A DNA stretch of 64,000 nt from Tamarix chinensis (GCA_030549775.1 CM060180.1:88115172-88179171); one strand, 5' to 3'; shown: positions 34,282 to 47,030, numbered from the stretch's first letter. Made by a program: numbers and translations. Notes: generated from the letters alone by a model not told the origin.

Positions 34282-34427
34282 CCTTATTAAATCATGTGTA
34301 ATTTTTATTTTTTGATGATGGTTTTATAATCATTATTATAGTTTTAATAATAAGTGATTCAATAATAGTTGGGAACTGTCGTTAAATCTATTAAAAATCG
34401 TTATTAGAAACACTTTCTCGGGTGGTG
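34282..34427 (+). repeat. CACTA right subterminal repeats and terminus
   Basis: After the solo LTR duplication, the motifs CCTTATTAAATCATG, GATGGTTTTATAATCATT and CGTTATTAGAAA continue the subterminal pattern seen at 28900-29026. The stretch ends TTTCTCGGGTGGTG at 34427, followed by the TTC duplication. Confidence 0.6.
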
Positions 34428-36088
34428 TTCAAATGGTTTTCTAAATTTTTAATTAGTTTATCTTTGTGTTAATGAGAATATTTTAGCACTTTGGGATTAT
34501 TTTGTATAATTCAAACATTATTCTATTAATTTAAAAATAATTTTTTTTATATATTTTCTTCTTACCTACCCACCTTCTACACTTGTTTTAGCTTGTCTTG
34601 ATTTGATATAGGACTTATCCTTACCCTATCTCTCTCACTTCCATCATTCCCACCCCTTACTCCTTTTGTTCTCACACTTCATCACATGTTCACACTCCAT
34701 TTCTCTTTCTCCTTCTTTTTTTTTTGGTCCATAACTAGGGGTATCCAAGCCTTTAGTTGATTCATTTTACCTATAGCTCCTATACCCCTCTCTTGTTTCC
34801 TCCCTCTTCTTCTAGCATTCAATTTCCTATGTGTATGAATCCTTATTTCTCCTTACTTCCTTGTTATAGTCAAATTCTTCTTCTTGGCTAGAATAGAGGC
34901 TGATTTGTAAAGCTATAATTCTCAACTATAGGACATTAAGGATGATAATATGTGCTAATAGTAATCCATGTCAGGGGAGTTATTTCGTTTGTATTTGTTA
35001 ACCTCCTAGTTCAATCAATATCTTAATATTTGGTTTGATGATTAGAAACATGTTTGAGGATTTTACATATTTTTTTCTGAAAGTGAATGGGTTGTGACAA
35101 TCATATAGATGTTATACCACACCACACTTATTTAAACATTCCTTCAAGTTCATGTAACTAATCTTCCTTTCAAGTTCATGATTTAAAAAAGCAATCATGT
35201 TTCATGGTACAAGAGAAGATTTTGTAATGATAACTAAAGACTAGATTACTTAAGGTTTAATACTTAAGTCTTAGGATTTCTTTTAAGGTTGATTGAGCTT
35301 TTACACATTTGATTTATATCTCTTGAAACTTTTAAAATCTTCCTTAGAATTTATCCAAAGTAAGTTGTTTCTTGGTTTTAAATTACAAAACATTCTCAAT
35401 ATGTTTTCAAAATGTTTGATTCTAGCTAGAATCATTCAATTAGTTTTAGAAGAACTTAATTGGTATTTTTTTTTCAAAGCTAGGACTTTAACATTTGAAA
35501 AACACTAGCATCCAATCGAGTGATTCCTTATGAACTTTTGCTCTATAAAAGTTGTTTAGCCTCGAGTGGTTTCTATAAACTAATTGGGTAGTCTTTCAAT
35601 TGACAAATTAGTTTACCAACAAGGTAATGGGGATGAATTCATGTATTTTTTTCCTCGAATTAAAAAAATCAATTGGTTTCTTAAAACTTATCGACTAGTT
35701 ATTATAACTTATTAGCTAGTTTCACTAACTAGGTTATGAATTTAATTAAGTGAAAAATAATTTTTTCCTTGGTATAAATGGACTGACTAGTTCTAAAAAC
35801 ATCTTTATTGGTTACTATGATGCATCAATAGGTTTGGTAAACCATTTAACTATTCTTATATATTCAAAGATATAAAAGTTCAAAGAATTAAAAATATTTG
35901 ACTAGTTCATCAAATGGTAAAGTTTTATTCTAATCTAAACATATTCCTCAAGCTAGTTATTTAAGCTAATTAGTTGGTCAGGGTAAACAATCGACTAGTG
36001 TCTTCAATTGATTGACCAATCGTCATTAAATGCATAAAATTCTACACATTTTTGGTAGTGTGATTATATGGTTTTTACCTTAATATCT
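34428..36088. other. AT-rich intergenic sequence with scattered GACTAGTT/GATTGGTT motifs
   Basis: No coding region is recognisable. 34560-34900 is pyrimidine-rich; 35500-36010 contains repeated CGACTAGTT and AATTGGTTT steps of the kind found inside the LTR-like regions at 37600-39240 and 53200-54830. It may be a further truncated copy of that LTR. No boundaries are visible. Confidence 0.35.
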
Positions 36089-39000
36089 ACCCAACACCCT
36101 AATTTTTCACTACAAAATAAATCATTTTTAAAACATTAACAAGGCATAGAATACAAAAACACTTATGGAAAAATAGGATATTAACTCCACACTAACACAT
36201 GGTATCGACGTCAACCATCCATCCCATGTTAGATACAAGGCTAATAAAATCAACCAAACCAAATACGATAAATATAGTATGGATAATATATTATAAGGAT
36301 ACCATAATTAAGCATTTACAACTAAAACCGTGTTGGGTCTCAAAAGAATTAAAACACATGATAGAGAGTAAACTGATAGCACTAATATACATTAGAAATA
36401 AGACAATAATAAGGAAAAGATAAAACCTACATCCCTCAAGGGCCTATAAAATAATCTTTAAATATCAACGCTCATATACTTTCAAGCCCAACACAATGTA
36501 GGCCGACTACCAGCCATCTTAAAGAATCTACATATAGTCCATTGGTTGTGGGATTGACACGTAGTGAACCAAACGAGCATATCAAGATGTTATGTATTGA
36601 GTAAGCCAAATTACATCTTGAAAGGAAATTATATAGTAGGTAAGGTTGATACAAGATAAATAATTCATGCTAGAACACATGATCATGTTCAAAAAATATA
36701 GATAAAATCACATGTGTTGTCATGATTATAGAATGCATCATGATTGCATGCCATGCAAACTTAAACAATTAACAAGTCCTCAGCTATTTATCATAACATA
36801 AATATTATGGATATAAATACATACTAAAGAAAAGGTAAGTTAGTTATTCATCTTATTAGATAGTTCTAAGAGCCATTTACTTTAGCCACACATTAGTTCC
36901 ATAATTTAAGTTATCATATTTCATTAAGTTATAAAATTATTTCCTATTAATCCTTTTTGAGTAATGGGCTAGGTTATCTCCCTATGGTCTCTTAATATGA
37001 TGGAACTTACAAAAATATAGAAAGAAATAATGTTTGACTGAACCAAGAAAACCAATAAGGTGACAAGACCCTTTAGTATTTATACCTCATTATATGACAT
37101 TATTGTCTAGAATATGTAAGATATTGAGATTTACTAGGATCCCATCCAAAGCCACCATAAACACCTAAAGGAAGAATAAAAGCCGGTAGCTAATAGAAGA
37201 TAAGATAATCTAGACCCATGTACTTCACCTTTCACTTTAAGCGATTATTATTTTATTCGCTAGGGTTATGTTATCATGTAAATCCCACATAATATGTGAT
37301 TAGAATTCCATTAGTTCATAGCCTTGTTTAACCAAAAAATTAATTTAATCCATTTATGTCAAGAAACTAGTTTAAATTATTTAAGAGCTAAACCATAGCA
37401 TTTTTATTCCACTTTTCTCATTAAAATCTTCCAAAGGTGCTTAATGATAATATCATGAATTATGAACCAGCTAATCTATATAATAAGTTATTTAATTCAT
37501 ACCAAAATATGTGTTCTCAACATAAAGGAATCATTTCATAGCATAATATTAAATGTCAAATCATACCAAAATCAAAAGAAGCAAAATTAACATTCCCTCG
37601 CCTACTTGGTCGATTGGTTTGCAAAAACTATACGATCAATTTGGCTTAGCTAAATATTAGAGTTCTTTATAAAAAAAAACCGAACAATTAGTCAAACTAG
37701 CCTATCATTCTAAGACCAATTGATTAGTTTTGACAAAAAAATCAATGGGTTTAACTAGAGACTGCCTAGAATTATTATCAGAGAACCAATTGACTCCTTG
37801 GGCTAACCAATCAAATTTTTTTTTTTACCATCAGTCACTTGGTTAGGCATAGTCAGTCAATAGGTTCAAATAGAGAGCAACCAAAATTCACTAAAGACAT
37901 AAAAGTTGGAAGGTTAAGCTAACAAGTTTATTATGATAAGAACAAGTTAGTTGATTAGGCTTGAACAATCGTTTAGCCTTTGCGCAAAAGTCATATTCAA
38001 TCTTTCTAAAGAGGATCAAACTCCAAACCCAAAAACATAAAAATCATGAAATTAACATTATGTAAAACCAAGATTTAGCATTCTCATATGCCACATCATG
38101 TTGTTGTAATTATACAGAATCAACAACATATTTTCATGAATTCATATTTTTCTAAAGTACTTAAATCAACTAGAACAATTCATCAATATACTAACATTAC
38201 CATATAATCATGAAATAGATCTTATTTTACAACCTATACTAGCTTAAATGCTTATTTATTCAACATTGCAAAGTTAAGAATGCCTTAATTATATCATTAG
38301 CAAATATCCACACCAAAACTAAAAAATCTATAGTTGTAAAATATTGGTTCTCAATAATCTTGAAATAAGAGATTAAAACTAAAAATATATTTCTTAAAAT
38401 ATCATAAATAAATAGAGGAAAAATATTAAAAAAATGTTCAAGTTTATCACTCAAAGAATATTTTAAGAAAAATTAGCTGAAAACCTAAAATTATTCTAAA
38501 ATCTAACATTTCTTACTTCAAGGTGAAACAAGAAGGAATTATACGAAGGAAAAGAAGTGGTAAACAAATCAGAATTAAGGCATGAAAGGAGTAAGACAAA
38601 TTTTGCAAAACAAGTTTCTTTGAAAATGAAGGGGAGAGGTGTTATATATTAAAACCCTAATTGTCCTACTCAAAATTAGGCTAAATAAAGTGGATTCATC
38701 TAGAACTTGGCTTACATTCTTCTTAGATCCAAAATAATGTTTTTTGAAAAATGAACATCAAGATTTGTTAGAAAAAAGTGAAACACAATAGGGGGGTCAA
38801 GGTAGATTAGGGTGGGAAACAAATCTCTTAGGTTTGTAGTGATAATCTAAAATGGATCATCTGTACAAAGCTACATAGAGGAGGGAGAAAGAAAAAAGAC
38901 AAAGGGATGTGGTCATGCTCCCACTCTCTATCAATTATAACCTTCAAACCCATTCGAGGAAAGGAAAAGGTAAGGTATAGCATCAAAAGAGCTAATGATT

Positions 39001-39360
39001 GCTCAAGAATAGATTGAACCTGTATTATCAAAGTCCTAGAATGTTAAAAGAGTTTCTTTGAGGAAAATCAAGTTCAAAAACCACTCAACTCGGCAAACTA
39101 ATTGATTGATTTGGTTGAAAAGTTAACTATTCTAAAGAGTAGTCAATAGGCTTCCTAAACATGTCAGTTAGTTCCACAAAACCAAACTCATCCTAGAGAA
39201 TGAATGATCAGTTGATCGATTCATAGAAGATGCTGATTAGTATGCTAGAAAAACTCATTTTCTCTCAAATTTAAAAATTTTCCAATTCATTTGCAAATCA
39301 AATCTAAAATATATTTCCAAATCAAGATTCAACATCATCCAAACTTCACTAAACATAATA
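36089..39360 (-). repeat. Long LTR-like region (family 2), minus orientation
   Basis: Near 36092 AACACCCTAATTTTTCAC, followed by GGATATTAACTCCAC about 90 bases on, looks like an inverted LTR 3' end. The interior shares blocks with the plus-strand region 53067-56170 in reverse: the CTACTAGGATCCCATCC/TAGCTA(C/T)CGG block at 37130-37200 versus 55260-55390, and the GATTGATTGG-rich stretch at 37600-37990 and 39060-39240 versus 53200-53360 and 54540-54830. The right boundary is uncertain. No ORF is meaningful. Confidence 0.45.
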
Positions 39361-40189
39361 ATTTCAACTTTCTAAATCTAAATTTATGGATATTGAAATA
39401 TACTTTGTTGGATCATCGTATATATAGAATTTATTTAGTAGATGAAAGCTCAACTTTTGAGCTTTAATTAATTGAAGAATACATTCTTACTCATCCTTGT
39501 AAACATTTTTCAACAAAAAAAAATTGAAATTTGAATTTTTTGAGAATATGTAAAAAATGATCTTATTTTCTCATTTTAGTTGGAATCAATTCTCTCATCG
39601 CAATCTAGCTACATTAAACTCACAAATTCTTTATATAATAAATTATGAGATTCTTTGCAATCACCACATCAATCCTATCAAATTTTTTATTTATAGGTTG
39701 TTGGCTAGCCTAGTGGTAGTCAAGTAGAAGCACTTGTTTTATTTTGCCTTAAAGCAGTCCCTCATTTACTCTTCTACACTTGTGATATTTTTAAGGATAT
39801 AAATAGTTAATGGTTAGGTCACCTAAATGGCTTTGGTTTGCCTTGGAATCTTATATATTGTAAGATGTAGACGTTGGAATCCATGTATAAGACTTTTGAG
39901 GCTAATGTCCAATGTTGGTGAAGCGAGATGCTCCTTTTCTTTATTTTATTATGCTATATGGGTTCTTTTTCCTATTGTGGTAGGAAGGGATGCATTAATG
40001 TTTGTCCATACATGGTTAGGAAGGATATCTTATGTTACTTGATAAGATACCATAAAAAGTTCATGGTGGAGAGTTAGTGTAGTTGCTCAAATATCTTAAC
40101 AAATGGACTTATAAGGTTATAATAGTGGGGCATTCAATGGTGTTAATATAAGAGTTTCTTGTTTCTTTCTATATTATCATGCTATTGTT
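39361..40189. other. AT-rich intergenic sequence, nothing recognised
   Basis: No repeat edge, domain or RNA gene was recognised. A 71-codon frame at 39827-40042 is open but has no recognisable domain and an ordinary AT-rich composition; I do not call it a gene. Confidence 0.4.
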
Positions 40190-41402
40190 TGTTCCAACCC
40201 ACCAACCCGACCTGATCCGACATAACTTGATAAATTCATCAACTAGACCTAACAAAAAACTTACCTGAAACTAGCCCGACTTGACATAAACTTGATGCAA
40301 CCCTAACCCCACATTAACTCGACCTGTTATCAACTTGACCTTCTACCAACCCGATTCGTTATCAACCCGACAACTACCAACCCGACCTGACCTGACCCGA
40401 CTCAACAAACTAAATGCAATATTAATAGATTATGATAATTAAAGAAATACACATGTCTTATTATATATTTAAAAATTTTTAAAATATATTATTATTTAAA
40501 TTTTGCTTATTTTTCTTACTTTTATTGTGAACTTACTTATTCACCAACAATATTCTTATTTTATCGAGTTTTTGCATAAAAATACAACATTATAATAGGA
40601 TGATAATAATAAATAAAAATTAATTAATAACATATTATTAATTGCATCCATACATAAAGTTAAAGTTAATGGTTACTTACAAGGTTAATAATTTAGATTC
40701 GTTTTGTGGTCAATGTCTGATTCAACTCAAATCTAAAGTGATTCGATTTAGGATCAGCTCAGCCCAACCCCAACCTGAGTCATCAAAACTAAAAAAGATC
40801 TAATTTGTTAAATGAACCCAAACCTGACTAGTTAAATTGACTCAAAGACAAAATCCCCTAAATATGATCTTTATCGGCCCAATCTCGACCTAATTGGGAT
40901 ATAAATTGGCGGGTTCAGGGCCGTTCCGCTATCTATACCCATGTTGGAATTCATACCCATACCATAACTGAATGAGTATCCAATTACACATCCCTATTCA
41001 TATCCATTGGATATCTATTATTGGATGAATAATATTTTTACCCATTAATGGATATTATACAATGGATAAACTCATTTAGAGTTAAGCTAATGGATAATTT
41101 GAACTTTAATTTATACTATATTTATTTTAAATTTAAAGGTAAAGGGTAATTATATATCGAGTAAATGAATATGGATATGGATATGGGTATAAGTATGGGT
41201 ACAAATATAGATATCTCATACCCGTATCATATGGGTATTTTTTTCCATACACCATATCTATTTATCCATGTCCGTTTAAGTATTTGATGGATAAATCCAA
41301 TTGTGTTTCATGTAAAATTCACCCCATTTATATCTATAGACCTGACCCAATCTAACAAGCTAATTCGAAATCATCTAAACACTACCCAGCTCAAACCCAA
41401 AC
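40190..41402. repeat. AACCCGACCTGACC-rich transposon sequence, left part (hAT-like)
   Basis: 40190-40410 is a cluster of AACCCGACCTGACCTGACC-type steps. 40870-41340 is rich in TATGGGTATGGATA-type steps in both orientations. Plant hAT elements often carry GGGTCGGGT and GGTATGGGT subterminal clusters, so hAT is the best guess. The CGACCTGA-type text resumes after giant LTR D at 50976-51230, so D landed inside it. Confidence 0.4.
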
Positions 41403-41504
41403 TGTAACACCCCCAAAATCACTACTGAAAATTTTCATTTTATTTAAGATTTAGCGAAAGCAAGTAAATCAAAACTTGTAAATTTCGAGGATATTACCAC
41501 CATG

Positions 41505-41556
41505 ATTAGTACAAGCATGGCCCACAACCGGTCTCATACTAACCACAATGCTAAAG
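41505..41556 (-). other. Long terminal hairpin of LTR copy D
   Basis: The inverted counterpart of the hairpin at 9692: plus strand GATTAGTACAAGCATGG and CGGTCTCATACTAACC. About 100 bases from the LTR end at 41403. Arms are more diverged than in A, but the flanking GAGGATATTACCACCAT is kept. Confidence 0.45.
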
Positions 41557-41926
41557 AAGAATTAACAACTAGCGTAATTCTAACTCAAAGCTAGGCTTCA
41601 TAAAACCATTGAAATGTTCATAAGACAGAAATTAGAGTAAGCGGAAAAGAGATTACACTCCAAAATACATAATTAAAAATTCCTAAAAAGGAAATAAGGC
41701 TATAATACGATAAAAATTTAGTTTGAGAAATCTAGTAGAAAATAAAGAACATAGGAAGTAAATCTGAGCACATAGCTCTTGATCCTAGACCAAGTCCATG
41801 CTCAACACTCAGCCACGCCCGATGCCTCGTAAGCATCGAAGGCAACGAAAACAACATCATCAACCTACACAAATTCAAAGGGGCCTTCTGCTCCTGGGAA
41901 TGAGTATCACCCATGAAATGGGTGGT

Positions 41927-41943
41927 CAGTACGCTACGTACTG
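41927..41943 (-). other. Short hairpin CAGTAC/GTACTG in LTR copy D
   Basis: CAGTACGCTACGTACTG on the plus strand is a perfect 6-bp stem with a 5-base loop. It adjoins CACCCATGAAATGGGTG (41909-41925), a second perfect stem, also seen in B and E. Confidence 0.6.
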
Positions 41944-42129
41944 AGCAAGATAACCATGTAACTAAGGCCAACACACAAGGCATATAACACAAGCATTATC
42001 ACATAAGTAGCATATACTAGTTACAGATAAATAAAGGCCAAGTTGTAGTCCAAATCATTTAATTCTTCTAAATCTTTGATCAAATCTCATTTCACACCAT
42101 GCTTATTATCATTTCATGCGAGTGTGGGA

Positions 42130-42480
42130 GCCCTACTATTATAGTTGATGGACCGAAAACATATAGGACATAATGCTTCTAACCACTATTATTGCTGGTG
42201 GATTGGTCTCCCTGGGAAGATTCTCCTAACCATTATTATTCACCAGTGGACCTATCTGACTCTGACTCTCACGGTGTTTCACTATAAATGCTTAATGTAT
42301 TTCCTATATCTTATCACATTTACATTCGGTTTGTTGAGCACATAATCCCCCACTATTATATCAGGAGGATCAGAAACAGACATGCCATAATGCTCCTGAC
42401 CACTATTATTCGCAAGTGGATCGGTTTTTAGGGCACCCCAAATCTTGGCCACTATTATTCGCTGGTGGACCAATATGGGC
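42130..42480 (-). repeat. CCAC...GTGG mini-palindrome array, copy D (6 units)
   Basis: Six inverted units such as CCACTATTATTCGCTGGTGG (42450) and CCACTATTATTGCTGGTGG (42182). Between them lies GTTTGTTGAGCAC, the inverted CTCAATAAA-type block with AACAA instead of AATAA. Arms CCAC and GTGG are kept in most units. Confidence 0.75.
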
Positions 42481-43929
42481 CCGGCTCAATAGTCTTCCGC
42501 TTTAAATGATTAGTATTTTATTCTTATCGTATCCGATAAGTTTTCACCCTATACATGGATGTCACAATCTATCTACTCTTATTCTCCCAAAGGGCCCATC
42601 CCATATCTTAAGACTCTGCCCCTCTTAACACACCACAACATCATTTCGTTATTCTACTTACTCACATTGGAGGCCCAACTCCTAAGTGTGTGGGTTAAGG
42701 CCCACTACCTTACAGCTCCAAGTCCACTCACTACCTTACCCTAAGATTTTCTCTAGAAACCCTAATTTGGGCCTATTTAGCCCATCCTTATTTGCCTCAC
42801 ACAACCATGGCCATTTAACACCCCACACATTACCTCCCTTAGATTAACCTCCATCTACTTCCCCAAATACACATGTGACCACGAAACCCTAGGTGGCCAC
42901 ACCAAACCCTAGTTGGCCACACCAAACCCTAGCATCCTTCTTTCCACATGTTACCCCTCCATTTCTTACCTTCTACTCTTGCTTTCCCATGATACCCATA
43001 CTCACCCTACACATGACATTCCTTTAGCCTCATCCCATACTCCACTCACCCTCAATTTTTTTTACTTTCACCACCTTATTAAATTAGGGATTTCCTCCCA
43101 AACCCTAGCCCGGTCTCCTGTGCACCCTTATACTATCCCACATAATATTTTGACCCAAAGCCTCCAAACACCCAAACAACTCTTCCTTTACCTTCCTTAC
43201 ATCCCAAAGCAACTTTTCACACGTAAAGATTGTCTCTATGGAGACTCCATCCACCCCATGCAAGCTTAAATATTTTTTTGCAAAACCTTAAAATTCCCAT
43301 GCAAAACCTAGATTCCCTCATGCAAAGTTCACCCACTCTTTTTATTTTATTCATATTCCCCTCTTATTTTCCGTTTCATGGATCATGGGATATTTAGGTC
43401 AATCCTATGTCCCCTTGGTCAATTTACTTCCGCTTGGTCAACTTACTTCCCCATTTTCCTTTTTCATCCTTTCACCCCATATCAATATATTAAATATCCT
43501 AGCATGCATGGTTTAAGGGACCACATCACAATAACAACATTTTTATATTACACACATGACATAAGAAAACACATGACCATATCTCAACTCCAAGCTGCAC
43601 TACAGAGAAAACAGTTATAATGATAATCACAAGATATATAACATATCATGATACATAGCATACAAGGCACATAACATACATAGGGCCTTAGCTATATCCT
43701 TACCTAACATGTTAGTGGTCTTGGAGCATGCTCTTACGCCTCCTTAGGATTTTGACTGGGCTCACCTATAAGGGAGAAAAACTAAGGATTAATTCCATCC
43801 TACCAAAAATATTATTATTTCCTACTTTATTCTAATATTAGGGTTACTATTATTAAAAGAAACTTTACAAGTAAAAATAGGGTTTGTAATTCCCAAATTA
43901 GCCTTCTAGGGTATTACTAGTCAAATAGG

Positions 43930-44272
43930 TTTATGTTAATATTTATAGACATATTTATATTATTAAAGCTAATATCTTTATTACTTCTAATAATAGTAAT
44001 AATACTAGTTGTACCAAAAATAGTGATATTACTAATAATAATAATACTAATACTCATTGAAATAGAAACCCTACTATTATCAAGGTTAAGGCTAATAATA
44101 GGGTTAGTAATAAAAATAATAATATAATAATAGTAATATTAATAAAAATAATAATATTTCTAAGGATAATACTAATACTAATACTAATAATCGAAATAAT
44201 GATATTTATATGGGTAAAAGATCGAATATTTACAAAAGTAATAATAGAAATAATATACTAAGGCTAGCACTC

Positions 44273-44307
<35 letters not shown>

Positions 44308-44394
44308 GATAATAGTAATAGTCAAATAGTAAATAATAATAATAGGGTTTGAATATTTATAATAGAAATAAAAGTGATAATATGACAAAGTTAG

Positions 44395-44459
<65 letters not shown>

Positions 44460-44660
44460 TTGATAATTATAATAATGATTATAAAAATAATGATAATTGA
44501 AATAATAATAAAAATAAGGTTTTAACCCCTTAATAATAATAATAGAATTAATATTTGAAGCTATAAATAATAATAAGTATGATAAATAATAATAATAATA
44601 ATAATGATGATAACATGATAATAATAACAATAATAATAATAGTAATTATAATAAAATAAA
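43930..44660 (-). repeat. (TAA)n-rich microsatellite region of copy D
   Basis: AATAAT-type repeats with long pure runs at 44277-44306 and 44396-44459. Islands such as AATAGAAACCCTACTATT and AATAGGGTTTGAATATT interrupt it. It is the inverse of the (TTA)n module of copy B. Confidence 0.85.
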
Positions 44661-45074
44661 TACAAATAACGAGAATAAATTTTGGACAATTAGGGTTTAA
44701 GGATTGAGAGGGGTTAGGGTACCACCTACGGTTAGTGGTGACCGACGACACTGATGGTAGTAGCGGTGGTGGGAAAAAGGGAAAAAGGGGAAAACATTAG
44801 GTGTTTAGGGTGGGAGAGGGGAAGTTGAGGTGGTGGAGGAAGCCTAGGTTGAGAGGGTTGGACTACTGGTGGTGGTGTAGCCAAAGGTGGTGGCTTATGA
44901 GGGTGGATGTGGTGGCCGAAAGTGGTGGAGGGGGAGGAAGGGAGAAGAAGAGGGAGGCAGGGAAAAAGGGACGTAGGGGGATCTAGAGGGAGTTTGTAAG
45001 ACCCCCAAATTTTACACATTGTTTTTTAAAACAAGACTTATAAATTAAAACCGTAAAATTCGGGGATGTTACCA

Positions 45075-45125
45075 CAACACTCAATACCGGACCGGTTTAC
45101 TCCTACCGTCCCAGTACCAAGTGCT
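45075..45125 (-). other. Long terminal hairpin of LTR copy E
   Basis: CACAACACTCAATACCGG and CCAGTACCAAGTGCTAAGG flank GACCGGTTTACTCCTACCGT. CACTCAATACC against AGTACCAAGTG pairs imperfectly, while ACCGG...CCGGT within the loop forms a further short pair. Same position relative to the LTR end as in the other copies. Confidence 0.5.
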
Positions 45126-45739
45126 AAGGCTAAGAAAAGTGCACATACACTAATAAATAATCAAAATTTATAAATACGGAAATCAGAGTATGCAAAAGTC
45201 TTTACATAATTAGAAATACTAGCTATTATTATTCAGAGAAGAAAATTAGCAATAATAAAAAAATTGTTTCTAAAGGGTCAATCACAATGAGCACAAAGAT
45301 AAAAATCTCATGATGGAAAAACTGCCACGCCACTCCAGGAACTGATCCAGCCCAAATTCATCACTCTGCTCCACTCGATGTCCCATAGACATCAATAGCA
45401 TCGAAATAAGCATCTCCTACTTGCAACATGTTAGATGGGCCTTCTGCTCGTAGGTAGGGAGCAGCACCCATGAAATAGGTGATCATACTCTACGTACTGA
45501 GTAAGGTAACTGAGCACTAAGGCCAACACATAAGCATATAGAATCATACAAGACATTAATCAACTTACACTTACAAACCCACACATATAGTACATAAGGT
45601 CATGAAGAAAATCATTCAACTTAGAAATGATCAAGCCTATACGTAAAGGCCCACCTATTCCAGATTAATTATTAAATAACTCTTTTATCAAAAATAAATT
45701 CATGCCATTTCTTTATCAAGTCCACACGAGTATGGGAAC

Positions 45740-45930
45740 CCCACTCTTTTAATTGGTGGATCGATCTGGCCCCTTCTCGTACAGTGTTCCACTATAAGTA
45801 ATAGTGTCTTTTACATCTTAACAACTATAGAGTTTAGTTGTTGAGCTCGGGATCCCTCACTATTATAGCCGGTGGAGGAGTCGCGAAGGTAACATATCCT
45901 GCCACTATTTTAGCCGATGGATCGGTCTGG
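45740..45930 (-). repeat. CCAC...GTGG mini-palindrome array, copy E (3 units)
   Basis: Units: CCACTCTTTTAATTGGTGG, CACTATTATAGCCGGTGG and CCACTATTTTAGCCGATGG. Between units 1 and 2 lies GTTGTTGAGCTCGGGATCCC, the inverted block corresponding to GGGATCCCGAGCTCAATAA of copy B. Confidence 0.75.
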
Positions 45931-46079
45931 CCCCAGCTCAACATCTTCCACTTTACGTAATTAATATTTTAAGTATCTTATTTGGAAATCTATACCAAGA
46001 CATGCAAGTCCACCTCCTACCATGCTTACTTTTCAACTCAGGTTAACCACTCTAACCCTAGTCAACCACTCCCAACATG

Positions 46080-46340
46080 GTTAACCATGACCTACCCTAA
46101 CACCCATGCAAACCCTAGCTCCACATAAACCCTACTCCCATGCAAAACCCTAGCTCCACCATGCAAACCCTATTACCACCATGTAACCATTAATACCACC
46201 ATGTAAACCCTAATACCACCATGCAACATTAATACCATCGTACAAACCCTAATACCACCATGCAACCACTACTCCATACAAAACCCTAACACCATGCAAC
46301 TCCATGCAAAACCCTAACACCATGCAACTCCCCATCATTA
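46080..46340 (-). repeat. CATGCAAACCCTAATACCAC minisatellite of copy E
   Basis: Tandem units of about 20-30 bases, such as CACCATGCAAACCCTA and AATACCACCATGTAA. Inverse relative of the TAGGGTTTGGTATGG repeats of copy B. Confidence 0.7.
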
Positions 46341-46625
46341 TTTTATAACCCTATCATGTATGTCTCAAGGTCACATCATAACATAATAGTAACACATTTA
46401 TACACATCATTTATTTACACAAACATACCTCAACTCCATATTATACTGCATTCATAAAAATTATATAATAAACACATAAAGTACACTATAACTCATATCA
46501 CATGGCATGCATGGCATATAAATCACATATTACACAAATGTCCTTAACACCCCTTACCTAGAATGTTACCGGTCTTGGAGCACGCTCCTATACTACTTGA
46601 GGGAATTGAATGGGCTCACCTATTA

Positions 46626-46882
46626 TGTAACACCCCGAGTCGATACGACCACGCGAGGCTACCTTAGAGAGAGCGCTTTGTCCTCACTCACACACTTCCC
46701 AAGAAATTTTTTAGAAAATTTCCGAAACTTCCCAGGAGGGTCACCCATCCTAAAATTTCTCCAGAGCCAGCACACTTAACTATGGAGTTCTTAGAATGGA
46801 ATCACCAAAAGGATGGTATAGCATGTTGATATAAGTAGCCAAATCACTCCTTATAACACTCCGCTCAATTTGGGGTATTAAA
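46626..46882 (-). repeat. 3' LTR of the Cassandra TRIM
   Basis: Starts TGTAACACCCCGAGTCGATA and ends TTTGGGGTATTAAA (expected TATTACA). Lacks the GATTGATCGGCTGGCCCC segment present in the other LTR. Followed by a minus-strand polypurine tract (plus strand CACCCCCACTC at 46885-46895). Confidence 0.9.
46728..46793 (-). other. 5S rRNA-derived segment in Cassandra 3' LTR (not a functional 5S gene)
   Basis: On the minus strand it reads AGAACTCCATAGTTAAGTGT, then GGATGGGTGACC and CTCCTGGGAAGT. These correspond to box A (AGTTAAGCGTGC) and box C (GGATGGGTGACC) of plant 5S RNA. The first half of 5S RNA is missing. Confidence 0.9.
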
Positions 46883-47016
46883 TTCACCCCCACTCAAAGA
46901 ATGCAACGTCCTCATTCTGCCTCAACCACTAACTGTCTTAAATAGAGTTTATCCCAAGAATCATCCCATTAGGAGGCTGACTGGCTCATCCAAGTTCAGC
47001 TCACGGTTGCGGTTTC

Positions 47017-47028
47017 GCTCTGATACCA
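47017..47028 (-). promoter_or_regulatory. Primer-binding site of the Cassandra TRIM
   Basis: Minus strand TGGTATCAGAGC, an exact match to the plant retrotransposon site for initiator Met tRNA. It begins two bases after the right LTR. Confidence 0.92.
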
Positions 47029-47030
47029 TT

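Larger units (their letters stand above)
18127..34427 (+). mobile_element. CACTA (En/Spm) DNA transposon, decayed, with two nested retroelements
   Basis: The right end reads TTTCTCGGGTGGTG, the inverse of a CACTACCCGAGAAA-type terminus with one change, and is followed by TTC (34428-34430). The proposed left end TACTACTACAGAA at 18127 is preceded by TTC (18124-18126), fitting the 3-bp duplication of CACTA elements, but the left terminus is diverged. Inside, on the plus strand and in the usual order, are TNP2, DUF4218, DUF4216, Ptta/En/Spm and Ulp1-like remnants. Subtracting the copia insert and the solo LTR leaves about 8.4 kb, a normal CACTA size. All coding regions carry stops. Confidence 0.8.

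Noticed and set aside
39827..40042. 71-codon ORF
   Set aside because: No domain, AT-rich composition and no gene context; a length expected by chance.
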